Shown here: positions 6,894-13,657 of the stretch, piece by piece
How the letters are laid out: every line of letters starts with the position of its first letter
Position numbering within the stretch: position 1 is the stretch's first letter
Origin: an uncultured Mycoplasmatota bacterium
Lineage (GTDB): Bacteria > Bacillota_I > Bacilli_A > RF39 > UBA660
Direction of reading: 5' to 3'
Assembly: GCA_900557185.1 (NCBI GenBank)
Contig: USRP01000026.1
Span: forward strand, 1-14,192
DNA length: 14,192 bases
Position numbers and translations under genes: made by a program
The notes under the pieces: model-generated
What the model was told of the DNA's origin: nothing
Databases searched by the model: none
Seen by the model: the letters and a program-made list of their open reading frames with translations, nothing else

Positions 6894-8361
6894 CTGTTAC
6901 AAAAAAATGAGATGATTGTATATCTGATAATTGTATCTTCAATGCTTTCTCTATCATATCTCCATCAAACGTATGATATATCGTTTTAGAAATATATTTT
7001 TCTGCTATTTTCAATATATATTTATAATCAGGAATATCATCTGGAAAAAAGATACCTCCCCTATCTTTATGTTTTAACATCCAACATACCGCAGCCAATG
7101 CAGACATCGCCACCGGAGTAATCGTAGGTGTTTGCCAATAAGAACCTTTCTTATGTTTATATAAATAAGATGGCTCAATCCGATTTCCAACCCATACTGG
7201 ATCAAAATGTTCTCCTAGTAATAACACCCCGACATACTCTGTTCCTTCTTCGATATTTTCTTGGTAAGCAATTTCTGTATTCTGTGGATAAAGATATCCT
7301 CTTACAATACTATAGTCATGATAATCTCCATCCTGTGGTTTTTCCATATCCGTATTTGGATAATCATTGACCTTAGCTTTCTTTAAATAATTGGTTGCGA
7401 AATCACATGGTAAATAAATAAACATCACGGAAGGACGGTATACTACTTTGCCATCTTCTACCACTTCTAAATAGTTTGCAATCGTAATTGTCTCTTCATG
7501 GGGTACTAAATACCCCTCAAAATAACCATGCGGATAATAAGTTTTACACTTTGTATCAGCAGCAATTGTTTTGTATTCTACAAACCCCTTTTCTCTATCT
7601 ATCATCCGATATAAATCATTCTTATACATCTTTTCATGGGTTCCTAAATTCTCTGTTGCTTCACTTAATAATTCAAAGAAGAAAGAATCAGGACACCAAG
7701 TACTTACTAACTTATTTTCTTGAAATGGTTCTTTTATTTTTTGTAAATCAATATCATTAACGTGAATCATACGAATTCCAAGATATCTCGCAATTTCATT
7801 CCACTTCTGTTCTTTTAATAACTTTTTTAATGTTTTATCTTTACGAAACTGTTTGTGAATAATATATTCTATGGCAGCTTTCACAAAATGAGATACTAAT
7901 CCTGGATTATTCCCATGTTGTAAAACAATAGGATAACGATTATATCTTTCATCCTTGTGATATTTTTCTTTCATCTCATTCTTTAACAAATTCTCAGTAA
8001 AAATACTATACCAATTTTCTGGCCAATCAGCTTCCCCTGTATTCAAGTACATAATATTATGTTCACAACACCACTTACATATATCTCTTGTCCCTACAGC
8101 GTCCGCAAAATCAATCAATAAATCTCCTTCACTTAAAAACTGACCAAATATTTCTTGATAATTTTCTCGATTTACATCATATACATAAAAATTAGTAGCA
8201 ATACCTCCCATATTGATATAGGCTTCAAATTCATTTGGATTTCCTGTAATAACAATATAACGATTCTCATAAAAAGAAATCTCTTTAGATACTTTTTCAA
8301 AGAAACTTTTGCCGACAGCCCCAAATCCAAATTGAACAATCTTTCCTGTATACTTTATCAC
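6874..8361 (-). CDS. homospermidine synthase-like protein (saccharopine dehydrogenase superfamily)
   Basis: The 495-residue protein begins with a Rossmann dinucleotide motif, KIVQFGFGAVGKSFFEKV (Gly12, Gly14, Gly17). Other blocks typical of bacterial homospermidine synthase follow: LLIDFADAVGTRDICKWC (81-98), YLNTGEADWPENW (105-117) and the diagnostic QHGNNPGLVSHFVKAA (148-163). Length is close to that of the characterised Blastochloris viridis enzyme. That enzyme uses NAD+ to move an aminobutyl group from one putrescine (or spermidine) to another, giving homospermidine and ammonia. The start is a GTG at 8361 with AGGAGAAG about 9-12 bases upstream and no in-frame alternative. It is the last gene of a three-gene operon, 19 bases after the 216-residue protein. 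Its last codons lie in the shared terminator hairpin. The family is confident; the exact substrate and product are inferred. Confidence 0.85.
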   Translation of the reverse strand: MIKYTGKIVQFGFGAVGKSFFEKVSKEISFYENRYIVITGNPNEFEAYINMGGIATNFYVYDVNRENYQEIFGQFLSEGDLLIDFADAVGTRDICKWCCEHNIMYLNTGEADWPENWYSIFTENLLKNEMKEKYHKDERYNRYPIVLQHGNNPGLVSHFVKAAIEYIIHKQFRKDKTLKKLLKEQKWNEIARYLGIRMIHVNDIDLQKIKEPFQENKLVSTWCPDSFFFELLSEATENLGTHEKMYKNDLYRMIDREKGFVEYKTIAADTKCKTYYPHGYFEGYLVPHEETITIANYLEVVEDGKVVYRPSVMFIYLPCDFATNYLKKAKVNDYPNTDMEKPQDGDYHDYSIVRGYLYPQNTEIAYQENIEEGTEYVGVLLLGEHFDPVWVGNRIEPSYLYKHKKGSYWQTPTITPVAMSALAAVCWMLKHKDRGGIFFPDDIPDYKYILKIAEKYISKTIYHTFDGDMIEKALKIQLSDIQSSHFFVTEKESQT

Positions 8362-8380
8362 CTGTCTTCACTTCTCCTAT

Positions 8381-9031
8381 CTAAAGTTCTACTTTCTTTG
8401 GTTTCTTGATTTTGACAATCTTTGGTTCTTCATATCCATTGGTAAATAATATTTGTATGTGATTCTTTTGATATTTATATAATACTTTACTTAAATCAGG
8501 GTGTAATTGATTTCCTCTGACAATTATTTTGGTAATCCCCTGCTTTAAAAAATAATGTGGAGATGGAATATCCTGTGGATAAATATCCCAACTATTATCA
8601 AAAATAGAAGGATTTACTTTATAACGATTCAAACGATTGGCATCTAAAAGAAATACAGGAGCAGCATGATTTACTCGTTTTATTTTTTGTAATTCTTGAG
8701 CTCCCCACACCAGTACTGGTTCGATTCTTTGATTATCTGTAGTTCCCTTTGTTCCTTGTTGTGGGTTTGTCCCATTAAAAATAGGAACAGGACAATATCC
8801 TAGTTTAGCGAGTGCAATTCCTTCTTTGATACTATCAATACCATCTATATCTAGAATGATTACTGTATCACTTTGATATCCTGATAGATAGCGAATCGTA
8901 GGAATTGTATAATCGATCCATTCATGATTTTGATATGATGAATCAATTCCAACAAATGGTACTGGTCTTACCCAAGCACTCCATTTACAATCACGTGGAG
9001 CCCATATTTTATAGATTTCTTTTCGATCCAT
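8381..9031 (-). CDS. conserved-looking protein of unknown function in the polyamine operon
   Basis: A soluble 216-residue protein without signal peptide or membrane segment. Features seen: an N-terminal block KIWAPRDCKWSAWVRPVPF (8-26), DTVIILDIDGIDSIKEGIAL (55-74), CPVPIFNGTNPQQGT (80-94), a strand-like APVFLLDANRLNR (124-136), and IYPQDIPSPHYFLKQG (150-165). The C-terminus is basic (KIVKIKKPKK). The alternating strand and helix pattern, with a possible acidic site in LDIDGID and LLDAN, suggests an alpha/beta enzyme fold, but I cannot name the family. The ATG at 9031 follows AAAGGAG by 9 bases and overlaps the 3' end of the ligase gene by 23 bases, so the two are translationally linked. Its place between ligase and homospermidine synthase suggests a step or partner in the same pathway; this is inference. 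Confidence 0.8.
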   Translation of the reverse strand: MDRKEIYKIWAPRDCKWSAWVRPVPFVGIDSSYQNHEWIDYTIPTIRYLSGYQSDTVIILDIDGIDSIKEGIALAKLGYCPVPIFNGTNPQQGTKGTTDNQRIEPVLVWGAQELQKIKRVNHAAPVFLLDANRLNRYKVNPSIFDNSWDIYPQDIPSPHYFLKQGITKIIVRGNQLHPDLSKVLYKYQKNHIQILFTNGYEEPKIVKIKKPKKVEL

Positions 9032-10238
9032 TTTTATGACTCCTTTCTATCAACACAGGTATATCTTCTGCCTCAGAATCAATCCTAGATTTCTCACTCA
9101 TACGCGCATAAAATCCTGCATGTTTACCATCTACTGTATAAGAACCTAAACAGACATGAAAGTATGTCCCATCAGGACTTTTAAGAGGCATACTATGAAA
9201 TTTCTGTTGCGCTAAATAATGACTAGGATGTTTTTTTACATCTTTTAATATAGCTTGATATTCTTCCTCATCACAAGCTTCCTGAATCGATATTTTCTCT
9301 CCCACTCTACCCCAAGCTGGTTTATAAATATAACCACTTCTTCCTTTTACATCTTTCACTTCAATGGTATGTGGTAGTAACTGTTTCCAAGTATTTAACT
9401 GAATTCCATGTTTTTCTAATTCATCCCATATCAAGGGAAAACGTTTAGTCTGAGCAAAAATAGCAATCGGATGGTTACAAGATGGAATTACGGTATCAAA
9501 ATAACCACCCCATGTCTTAGGTTTCATATCTTTTAACCATTCCAATGGCGTAAAACGAACAATACAATCAATTTTTTCTTGATATCCGTCTAAGATACTC
9601 ACTGCTTCTTTATTTTGAAACTGAATATGATCACTGGCTCCATAGATAACACGATATCCTAACGCTTCCATATGATCTCCAATATACTGCATCACTTGGC
9701 GATCATCACTATAAGAAGTACAGTGCACAAACATAATCGTTCCCTTTGGTTTTATTTTATTGGTAATCGCTGTAGCAAGACAATCTCCAAAGTTCATGCT
9801 TACATACTTTTTTGAATTGATATAATTACACGCTAAAAGAGATAGTAATGATGCCTCAGCAAAACCACCAGGAACATCACTATTTACTTCACTAATTACC
9901 CATTTATGTTCCTGTGTGGGGTGAAAATCATAACGCATCAAACGAATATGTTTCTCTGCATCATAGTTTTTCATTCTCTTTAATTCTTTTTTAATCTGTC
10001 TCGGTATTTTTAATTTTTTTGTTAATTCTAAATGATGATTTAAATACACTTCAGCATTCCTTGTTTCTATATCTAATTTCTCTGTGAAACCAGCTACTTC
10101 CTTTGCTTCTTGTTCTGTCAGTACCAAAGCATATCTGGAAAGCGTGTTGTGATCTAAAAACTGTGGGTCCCATTTATAACAATCAAACATCGCATCAATA
10201 CGATAATCTTCATAGTTAGGGATTGCAACTAATTTCAT
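9009..10238 (-). CDS. glutathionylspermidine synthase-like ATP-grasp ligase
   Basis: The 409-residue protein fits the GSP_synth family (Pfam PF03738). Seen: RLMRYDFHPTQEHKWVISEVN (99-119) carrying Arg102, Asp104, Glu117 and Asn119, which match the metal- and ATP-binding residues of the synthetase domain of E. coli GspS; DVPGGFAEAS (121-130); YIYKPAWGRVGEKI (303-316), the ATP-grasp lysine and glycine-rich loop; and the C-terminal GFYARMSEKSRIDSEAEDIP. It lacks the CHAP-type amidase domain of bifunctional GspS, like E. coli YgiC and YjfC. GspS joins the glycine carboxylate of glutathione to spermidine with ATP; the acceptor and donor here are unknown. The ATG at 10238 follows GAGGG by five bases. 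It is the first gene of the operon with the 216-residue protein and the homospermidine synthase-like enzyme. Confidence 0.87.
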   Translation of the reverse strand: MKLVAIPNYEDYRIDAMFDCYKWDPQFLDHNTLSRYALVLTEQEAKEVAGFTEKLDIETRNAEVYLNHHLELTKKLKIPRQIKKELKRMKNYDAEKHIRLMRYDFHPTQEHKWVISEVNSDVPGGFAEASLLSLLACNYINSKKYVSMNFGDCLATAITNKIKPKGTIMFVHCTSYSDDRQVMQYIGDHMEALGYRVIYGASDHIQFQNKEAVSILDGYQEKIDCIVRFTPLEWLKDMKPKTWGGYFDTVIPSCNHPIAIFAQTKRFPLIWDELEKHGIQLNTWKQLLPHTIEVKDVKGRSGYIYKPAWGRVGEKISIQEACDEEEYQAILKDVKKHPSHYLAQQKFHSMPLKSPDGTYFHVCLGSYTVDGKHAGFYARMSEKSRIDSEAEDIPVLIERSHKNGSKRNL

Positions 10239-10261
10239 CCTATCCCTCTTTTCCTATTTCT

Positions 10262-10289
10262 ATTATAACGTATTTTTGTAAGAGCACAA
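10262..10289 (-). promoter_or_regulatory. promoter of the polyamine ligase operon
   Basis: On the minus strand TTGTGC (10284-10289) and a perfect TATAAT (10262-10267) are separated by 16 bases, 24 bases before the ligase start. The -35 is weak. It directly follows, and slightly overlaps, the U-tract of the upstream gene's terminator. Confidence 0.6.
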
Positions 10290-10324
10290 AAAAATCTTAG
10301 TAAGAATATCCATACTAAGATTTT
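10288..10324 (-). terminator. Rho-independent terminator of the coiled-coil protein gene
   Basis: A 12-bp perfect stem (10313-10324 with 10291-10302) and 10-base loop, followed on the minus strand by a run of U ending near 10288. The outer end of the stem includes two bases of the stop codon (10323-10325) of the gene it ends. Confidence 0.88.
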
Positions 10325-12137
10325 ATTTTTTACTTAATGTGAGTACTTTTTGTTTTTCACCTTTAGCATTTTCTTTCATATTTTCCGCAACTGTCAGTTC
10401 TTTTTCTGCCGTTTGTTTTAATTTTTCAATCTGTTCCATAATCTCTTGATACTCTTTCGCATGAATTGATTCATATGCTTTAAATTCATGTTCAAAATCT
10501 TCTTTTAACCATTCGATTTCCGTTAAAGTAGAACTATATACATCTATCGTATGTTCAATGCAATTCTGTTTTGTTTTAATACTTTTTAATATTTGTTCTG
10601 TATTTAACATTTCTACTTTTGTATCTGGAAGAATCGCACGTCGTAAATTTTTGACTGTTCCATTGAGTGCAATCCCACCAGTTAATATTTTCATAAGTGG
10701 ATTTTGAAATGTTAATACACTGATAATACCAAATGACATAGAAGTAAAACTTGATAACAGGTGTTTAAATCGACTAAAGTGATTTTCTTTTCTAACACGA
10801 ATACTACTTTTACTTAAAGTAATATGAAAATCGTGTAATGTCTGCTCCTGTTCTAACAATATATTTTTGATCTTTTCCATTGCTTGTTCTATTTCTTCAG
10901 TATTAAGTGTTACTTGATCTATCTTCACTTCTTCTTTTGGAACTTCTTGTTTTACTAATTCTTCTTTTTTTTGTTTCTTTTCTTGATTTTGTTTTTGTTC
11001 TTTGATACATGATTCAACATTTTCTTTTTCTCCAGTTGTATGACGGAGTATCTCTCTGATTTTCACATCACTTACTGTTAAACGATAACGATCAAAAGAA
11101 CGAACATCTTCAAATGCGATTAAACTATGAATATTATATTTTTCCTGATTTTGTTTGTATGCAGTTAACGATTGGTCTAATGTTTGATGCATTTCATCTA
11201 ATTCTTTCACATAACCTTCTAACACTGCGATATTCTTTTCTTCAAAAGAGAAGCGATGAATCTCATCAATTCGTTCCTCATACTTTTTCATAATCTCATT
11301 TTGTGATTTTAAAAAATCAATCGCTGGTTTTGGGCGTGCAATACTTGCTTTTTTATGAAATGGTTTTTCTGTAATTTCAATCGTTTCATCTCCCGTATGT
11401 ATTGTCGCAATGACTTTCTTCTCTTCTTTTTCTTCTACAGGAGGTTCTATATTCCATTCTTTTTCTTTGACTTCTAATTCTGTTTTTACTTGTTGTAATT
11501 TTTCTTTTGCTTCTTCTAAACGGGCTGTAATAAATGCTGTACTTGCAAGAATACTTTGTCTTGCTTCCTCTGTCATTCCTTCATCTACCAAAACTTCTTT
11601 ACTCTTTGTAAGACCTAACATCGTCTCTTCTTCACGAATATGATGACGATCTTTAATTACTTCATACTTTTCTACAACTTGTTTGTATCTTTCTTCAAAG
11701 TCATCCAATAAACTTTGAATACGATCAAACTCTTCTACTTTCATGACTGTATCTACTTCTTTTCCAAGTAAATCCAAACAGCGATTGAAACTATCTGTAT
11801 AGTTTTTCACATCAGCCTTCAAAGAAAGTAATGCTGCAGGAGCATCATCTCCTTTTTTTTCAAATTTTTTAATCTCTCGTTTTTCTCTTTTTTTCGTTGG
11901 AGATTCAAATAATGCTGCGAAAAAACCAACAAAGATCATGAAAAAAGATTTCTTTTGTGATTGTGTTTGGCTATTTTGCTTTGAAAATACTTGACTATTT
12001 TTTATTTTTAACTGGCGTTCTTTTTCTTTGTGTTCTAATTTTTGTAATTGTTTTAATCGTTTTTCTTTTTTCTTCTTCAAACACCAAGTTCTTATTCTAT
12101 CTTTTAATCCACCCTTTTGTTCTCCATTACCTTGCAT
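10323..12137 (-). CDS. long coiled-coil protein of unknown function
   Basis: About 604 residues, dominated by Lys/Glu-rich helices with long predicted coiled coils (for example the KKKKEKRLKQLQKLEHKEKE region near the N-terminus, ITARLEEAKEKLQQVKTELE near 205, and the C-terminal EYQEIMEQIEKLKQTAEKEL). Two less polar stretches stand out: FFMIFVGFFAALF near 64-80 and SMSFGIISVLTF with ILTGGIALNG near 460-492; either could touch the membrane, but neither is a strong helix. There is no recognisable catalytic motif and I cannot name a family. The longest frame starts at a GTG at 12146, but that lies in the Shine-Dalgarno AGGTGG; the ATG at 12137, five bases away, is preferred. It is a single-gene unit with its own extended -10 and its own terminator, between lepB and the polyamine operon. 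Confidence 0.75.
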   Translation of the reverse strand: MQGNGEQKGGLKDRIRTWCLKKKKEKRLKQLQKLEHKEKERQLKIKNSQVFSKQNSQTQSQKKSFFMIFVGFFAALFESPTKKREKREIKKFEKKGDDAPAALLSLKADVKNYTDSFNRCLDLLGKEVDTVMKVEEFDRIQSLLDDFEERYKQVVEKYEVIKDRHHIREEETMLGLTKSKEVLVDEGMTEEARQSILASTAFITARLEEAKEKLQQVKTELEVKEKEWNIEPPVEEKEEKKVIATIHTGDETIEITEKPFHKKASIARPKPAIDFLKSQNEIMKKYEERIDEIHRFSFEEKNIAVLEGYVKELDEMHQTLDQSLTAYKQNQEKYNIHSLIAFEDVRSFDRYRLTVSDVKIREILRHTTGEKENVESCIKEQKQNQEKKQKKEELVKQEVPKEEVKIDQVTLNTEEIEQAMEKIKNILLEQEQTLHDFHITLSKSSIRVRKENHFSRFKHLLSSFTSMSFGIISVLTFQNPLMKILTGGIALNGTVKNLRRAILPDTKVEMLNTEQILKSIKTKQNCIEHTIDVYSSTLTEIEWLKEDFEHEFKAYESIHAKEYQEIMEQIEKLKQTAEKELTVAENMKENAKGEKQKVLTLSKK

Positions 12138-12153
12138 ACATACCACCTATTTC

Positions 12154-12162
12154 ATTATAACA
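12154..12162 (-). promoter_or_regulatory. extended -10 promoter of the coiled-coil protein gene
   Basis: The minus strand has TGTTATAAT (TATAAT at 12154-12159), with TTTAAA 17 bases further upstream as a weak -35. A start about 7 bases downstream would leave a leader of only about 10 bases, placing the Shine-Dalgarno at the very 5' end of the message. Confidence 0.55.
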
Positions 12163-12196
12163 TAAAACAACTCGTTTTTAAATGAGAAATCCTGAC

Positions 12197-12221
12197 AAAA
12201 AAAGCCTTATCCTAGGCTTTT
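12197..12221 (-). terminator. Rho-independent terminator of lepB
   Basis: An 8-bp stem (AAAAGCCT / AGGCTTTT, 12214-12221 with 12200-12207) and 6-base loop, followed on the minus strand by a U run to 12197. The stem overlaps the lepB stop codon (12220-12222). Confidence 0.85.
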
Positions 12222-12705
12222 AAATACTTCCAAATGTCTGAAATGGAAATATAGAAAATGTTGTCACTCCAAGTATTTGATCTTTAGAAAAAGCACCAAA
12301 TACACGGCTATCCATCGAATTATCACGATTATCTCCCATTACAAAATAATATCCTTCTGGAATTTCTTTCTTATCATTATAAACAAAGTCTTCAGTATCA
12401 TCATGTTCAAAATCTTCTTTGACATATTTTCCATCAATATATAACTTATTGTCCTTTACTTCTAATGTTTCTCCAGGAAGACCGATAATTCTTTTAATTA
12501 ATTTTTCATTTCCATCATCAATCACAACAATATCAAAACGTTTATAATTTTTCTTATATTTACTTAAAAGTAATATTTGATTATCTTCTAACGTCGGTGC
12601 CATAGAACGACCTTCTACCTGTACTGGGGTAATAATAAACGTACGAATCAATATGACTGCAAGAATAATTACCACATAAGGAATTAATGATTTTATCACT
12701 TTCAT
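12220..12705 (-). CDS. lepB: signal peptidase I
   Basis: The 161-residue protein is a short Gram-positive type I signal peptidase. A single N-terminal membrane helix (about 6-26, SLIPYVVIILAVILIRTFII) is followed by the conserved boxes: VEGRSMAPTL with catalytic Ser34, the region leading into LIKRIIGLPGE with general base Lys71, and YYFVMGDNRDNSMDSRVFG (about 119-137). The enzyme cleaves signal peptides from secreted proteins at the outer face of the membrane. The longest frame starts at GTG 12711, which overlaps the Shine-Dalgarno region; the ATG at 12705 is 7 bases from GGAGG and is used here. It follows rplS by 38 bases, with a short terminator hairpin directly ahead of its ribosome-binding site, so it probably depends on read-through from rplS or on a promoter inside it. 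Confidence 0.95.
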   Translation of the reverse strand: MKVIKSLIPYVVIILAVILIRTFIITPVQVEGRSMAPTLEDNQILLLSKYKKNYKRFDIVVIDDGNEKLIKRIIGLPGETLEVKDNKLYIDGKYVKEDFEHDDTEDFVYNDKKEIPEGYYFVMGDNRDNSMDSRVFGAFSKDQILGVTTFSIFPFQTFGSI

Positions 12706-12723
12706 ATTCACACCTCCATTTAA

Positions 12724-12745
12724 GAAAAAAAGGCGATTTACGCCT
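12724..12745 (-). terminator. short terminator or attenuator between rplS and lepB
   Basis: A 5-bp GC-rich stem (AGGCG at 12741-12745 with CGCCT at 12731-12735), 5-base loop and a run of six or seven U on the minus strand. It overlaps the rplS stop codon TAG (12744-12746) and lies only 7 bases before the lepB Shine-Dalgarno. The stem is short, so termination is probably partial. Confidence 0.65.
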
Positions 12746-13085
12746 ACTTATTGCTTTCTTTGATTTTTGGTTCTTTTGTCATATGACGTAAGTAGTGTAA
12801 TTTATTTCTTCTTACTCTACCTTTTCTTGTTACTTCAATATAAGCAATTTTTGGTGAATTTACTGGGAATGTTCTTTCTACTTGAACTCCTCCTGATTTC
12901 TTACGAACAATAATGTTCTTAGAAACTCCTCCACCTTGTACAGCGACAACTAAACCATCAAAGTTTTGAATTCTTGTTTTGTTTCCCTCTTTAATTTCAA
13001 CTCCGACTCTTACATTATATCCAGTACGAATTTCTGGAATATCTTTACGGATTTGACTTTGAGTAATCTTATCAACAATATTCAC
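12744..13085 (-). CDS. rplS: 50S ribosomal protein L19
   Basis: The 113-residue protein matches L19 throughout: NIVDKITQSQIRKDIPEI, GYNVRVGVEIKEGNKTRIQ, FDGLVVAVQGGGVSKNIIVRK, GGVQVERTFPVNSPKIAYIE and RKGRVRRNKLHYLR, with a short Lys-rich tail. L19 sits at the 30S-50S interface. The frame is open back to an ATG at 13118, but L19 normally begins a few residues before the IxxxQ-R-DIP block. The GTG at 13085 has AAAGGAG nine bases upstream and gives the family's usual length, while the ATG at 13118 has no good ribosome-binding site and lies in a hairpin of the leader. It is preceded by its own promoter and followed by lepB. Confidence 0.96.
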   Translation of the reverse strand: MNIVDKITQSQIRKDIPEIRTGYNVRVGVEIKEGNKTRIQNFDGLVVAVQGGGVSKNIIVRKKSGGVQVERTFPVNSPKIAYIEVTRKGRVRRNKLHYLRHMTKEPKIKESNK

Positions 13086-13090
13086 AATGT

Positions 13091-13146
13091 CACGCTCCTT
13101 TTCTTTTACAGTGATCATAATTCTTTATCAGCGGATCACAAGACGT
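13091..13146 (-). ncRNA. candidate ribosomal protein L19 leader (autoregulatory RNA)
   Basis: The rplS leader contains a perfect 6-bp stem, GTGATC (13134-13139) with GATCAC (13111-13116). Flanking it, ACGUCUU (13140-13146) can pair with the AAGG and CGU of the rplS Shine-Dalgarno AAGGAGCGU (13092-13100), with a two-base bulge, giving a two-tier hairpin that hides the ribosome-binding site. L19 leaders are known in Firmicutes as a cis-regulatory RNA through which the protein limits its own synthesis. Identification here rests on position and folding by eye, not on a covariance model. Confidence 0.5.
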
Positions 13147-13151
13147 TTAAA

Positions 13152-13180
13152 ATTATAACATAAATAAGAAGAATATGCAA
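13152..13180 (-). promoter_or_regulatory. rplS promoter
   Basis: TTGCAT (13175-13180) and TATAAT (13152-13157) are 17 bases apart on the minus strand, with the TG of an extended -10 (TGTTATAAT). It lies just after the stop of the 151-residue protein and drives rplS separately from trmD. Confidence 0.7.
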
Positions 13181-13183
13181 CTA

Positions 13184-13639
13184 CTATCGTGCTCTTTTTA
13201 AATCTTCTTCCATTTGTTCCATCCATTTTATCTGATAGAGTTCTTGTTCTCTTTGTTTGGCGCAAAATTTAATATATTCTATTTGTTTTTCTAATTCTAA
13301 AATATATTGTTCTCCTAAATATTTTTGGTAGCAATTTTTTACCATTTGTTGGTAACGAGCCAAATCATCTAATACCATATCGGTTGCTCCTGGTTCTCCA
13401 TCTGTTTCATTTAATAAATAAAATAAATATTGTAAATATAATTCTAATTTCTTTTTTACTTTCTTCTTTAATAAATTTTCGATAATTTCAGGCTTCACAG
13501 CTTTAAATTTAGTGACAGTAATACCAGGATATTTTATTTTATTCTTTGGTGTAAAAAGATATCCATCAATCTTTTTTAAATTACATGATTTTATTTTCTT
13601 CTTTTTCTTGTCTCTTTTTAAACGATATGTTTTCTCCAA
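13184..13639 (-). CDS. lysine-rich protein of unknown function between trmD and rplS
   Basis: About 151 residues, no signal peptide or membrane helix. The N-terminus is very basic (YRLKRDKKKKKIKSC), followed by a segment with some beta character (GYLFTPKNKIKYPGITVTKF). The second half looks helical: ENLLKKKVKKKLELYLQYL, DGEPGATDMVLDDLARYQQM, KYLGEQYILELEKQIEYI and EQELYQIKWMEQMEEDLK. I do not recognise the family. There is no ATG near the N-terminus; the start taken is TTG at 13639, with a poor Shine-Dalgarno (GGAAAGAG, 10 bases away). The frame is the same as that of trmD and begins six codons after the trmD stop, so it may be translated by coupling or re-initiation. The basic N-terminus in a translation gene cluster would suit an RNA-binding role; this is only a suggestion. 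Confidence 0.65.
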   Translation of the reverse strand: MEKTYRLKRDKKKKKIKSCNLKKIDGYLFTPKNKIKYPGITVTKFKAVKPEIIENLLKKKVKKKLELYLQYLFYLLNETDGEPGATDMVLDDLARYQQMVKNCYQKYLGEQYILELEKQIEYIKFCAKQREQELYQIKWMEQMEEDLKRAR

Positions 13640-13657
13640 ATTGCACCAACTCTTTCC

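Noticed and set aside
6741..6989. Plus-strand 82-codon frame overlapping the end of the DUF2207 gene
   Set aside because: It is the shifted reading of the glycine-rich tail and runs through the terminator and the opposing gene's 3' end.
7128..7760. Plus-strand frames of 80-90 codons antisense to the homospermidine synthase gene
   Set aside because: They lie within a confidently identified gene on the other strand and have no family-like motifs.
11410..12160. Plus-strand frames opposite the coiled-coil protein gene
   Set aside because: Ser/Phe/Leu-rich complements of Lys/Glu coding, without ribosome-binding sites.
13086..13118. Longer rplS start at ATG 13118
   Set aside because: No ribosome-binding site, lies in a leader hairpin, and adds 11 residues absent from L19; GTG 13085 has a good site.
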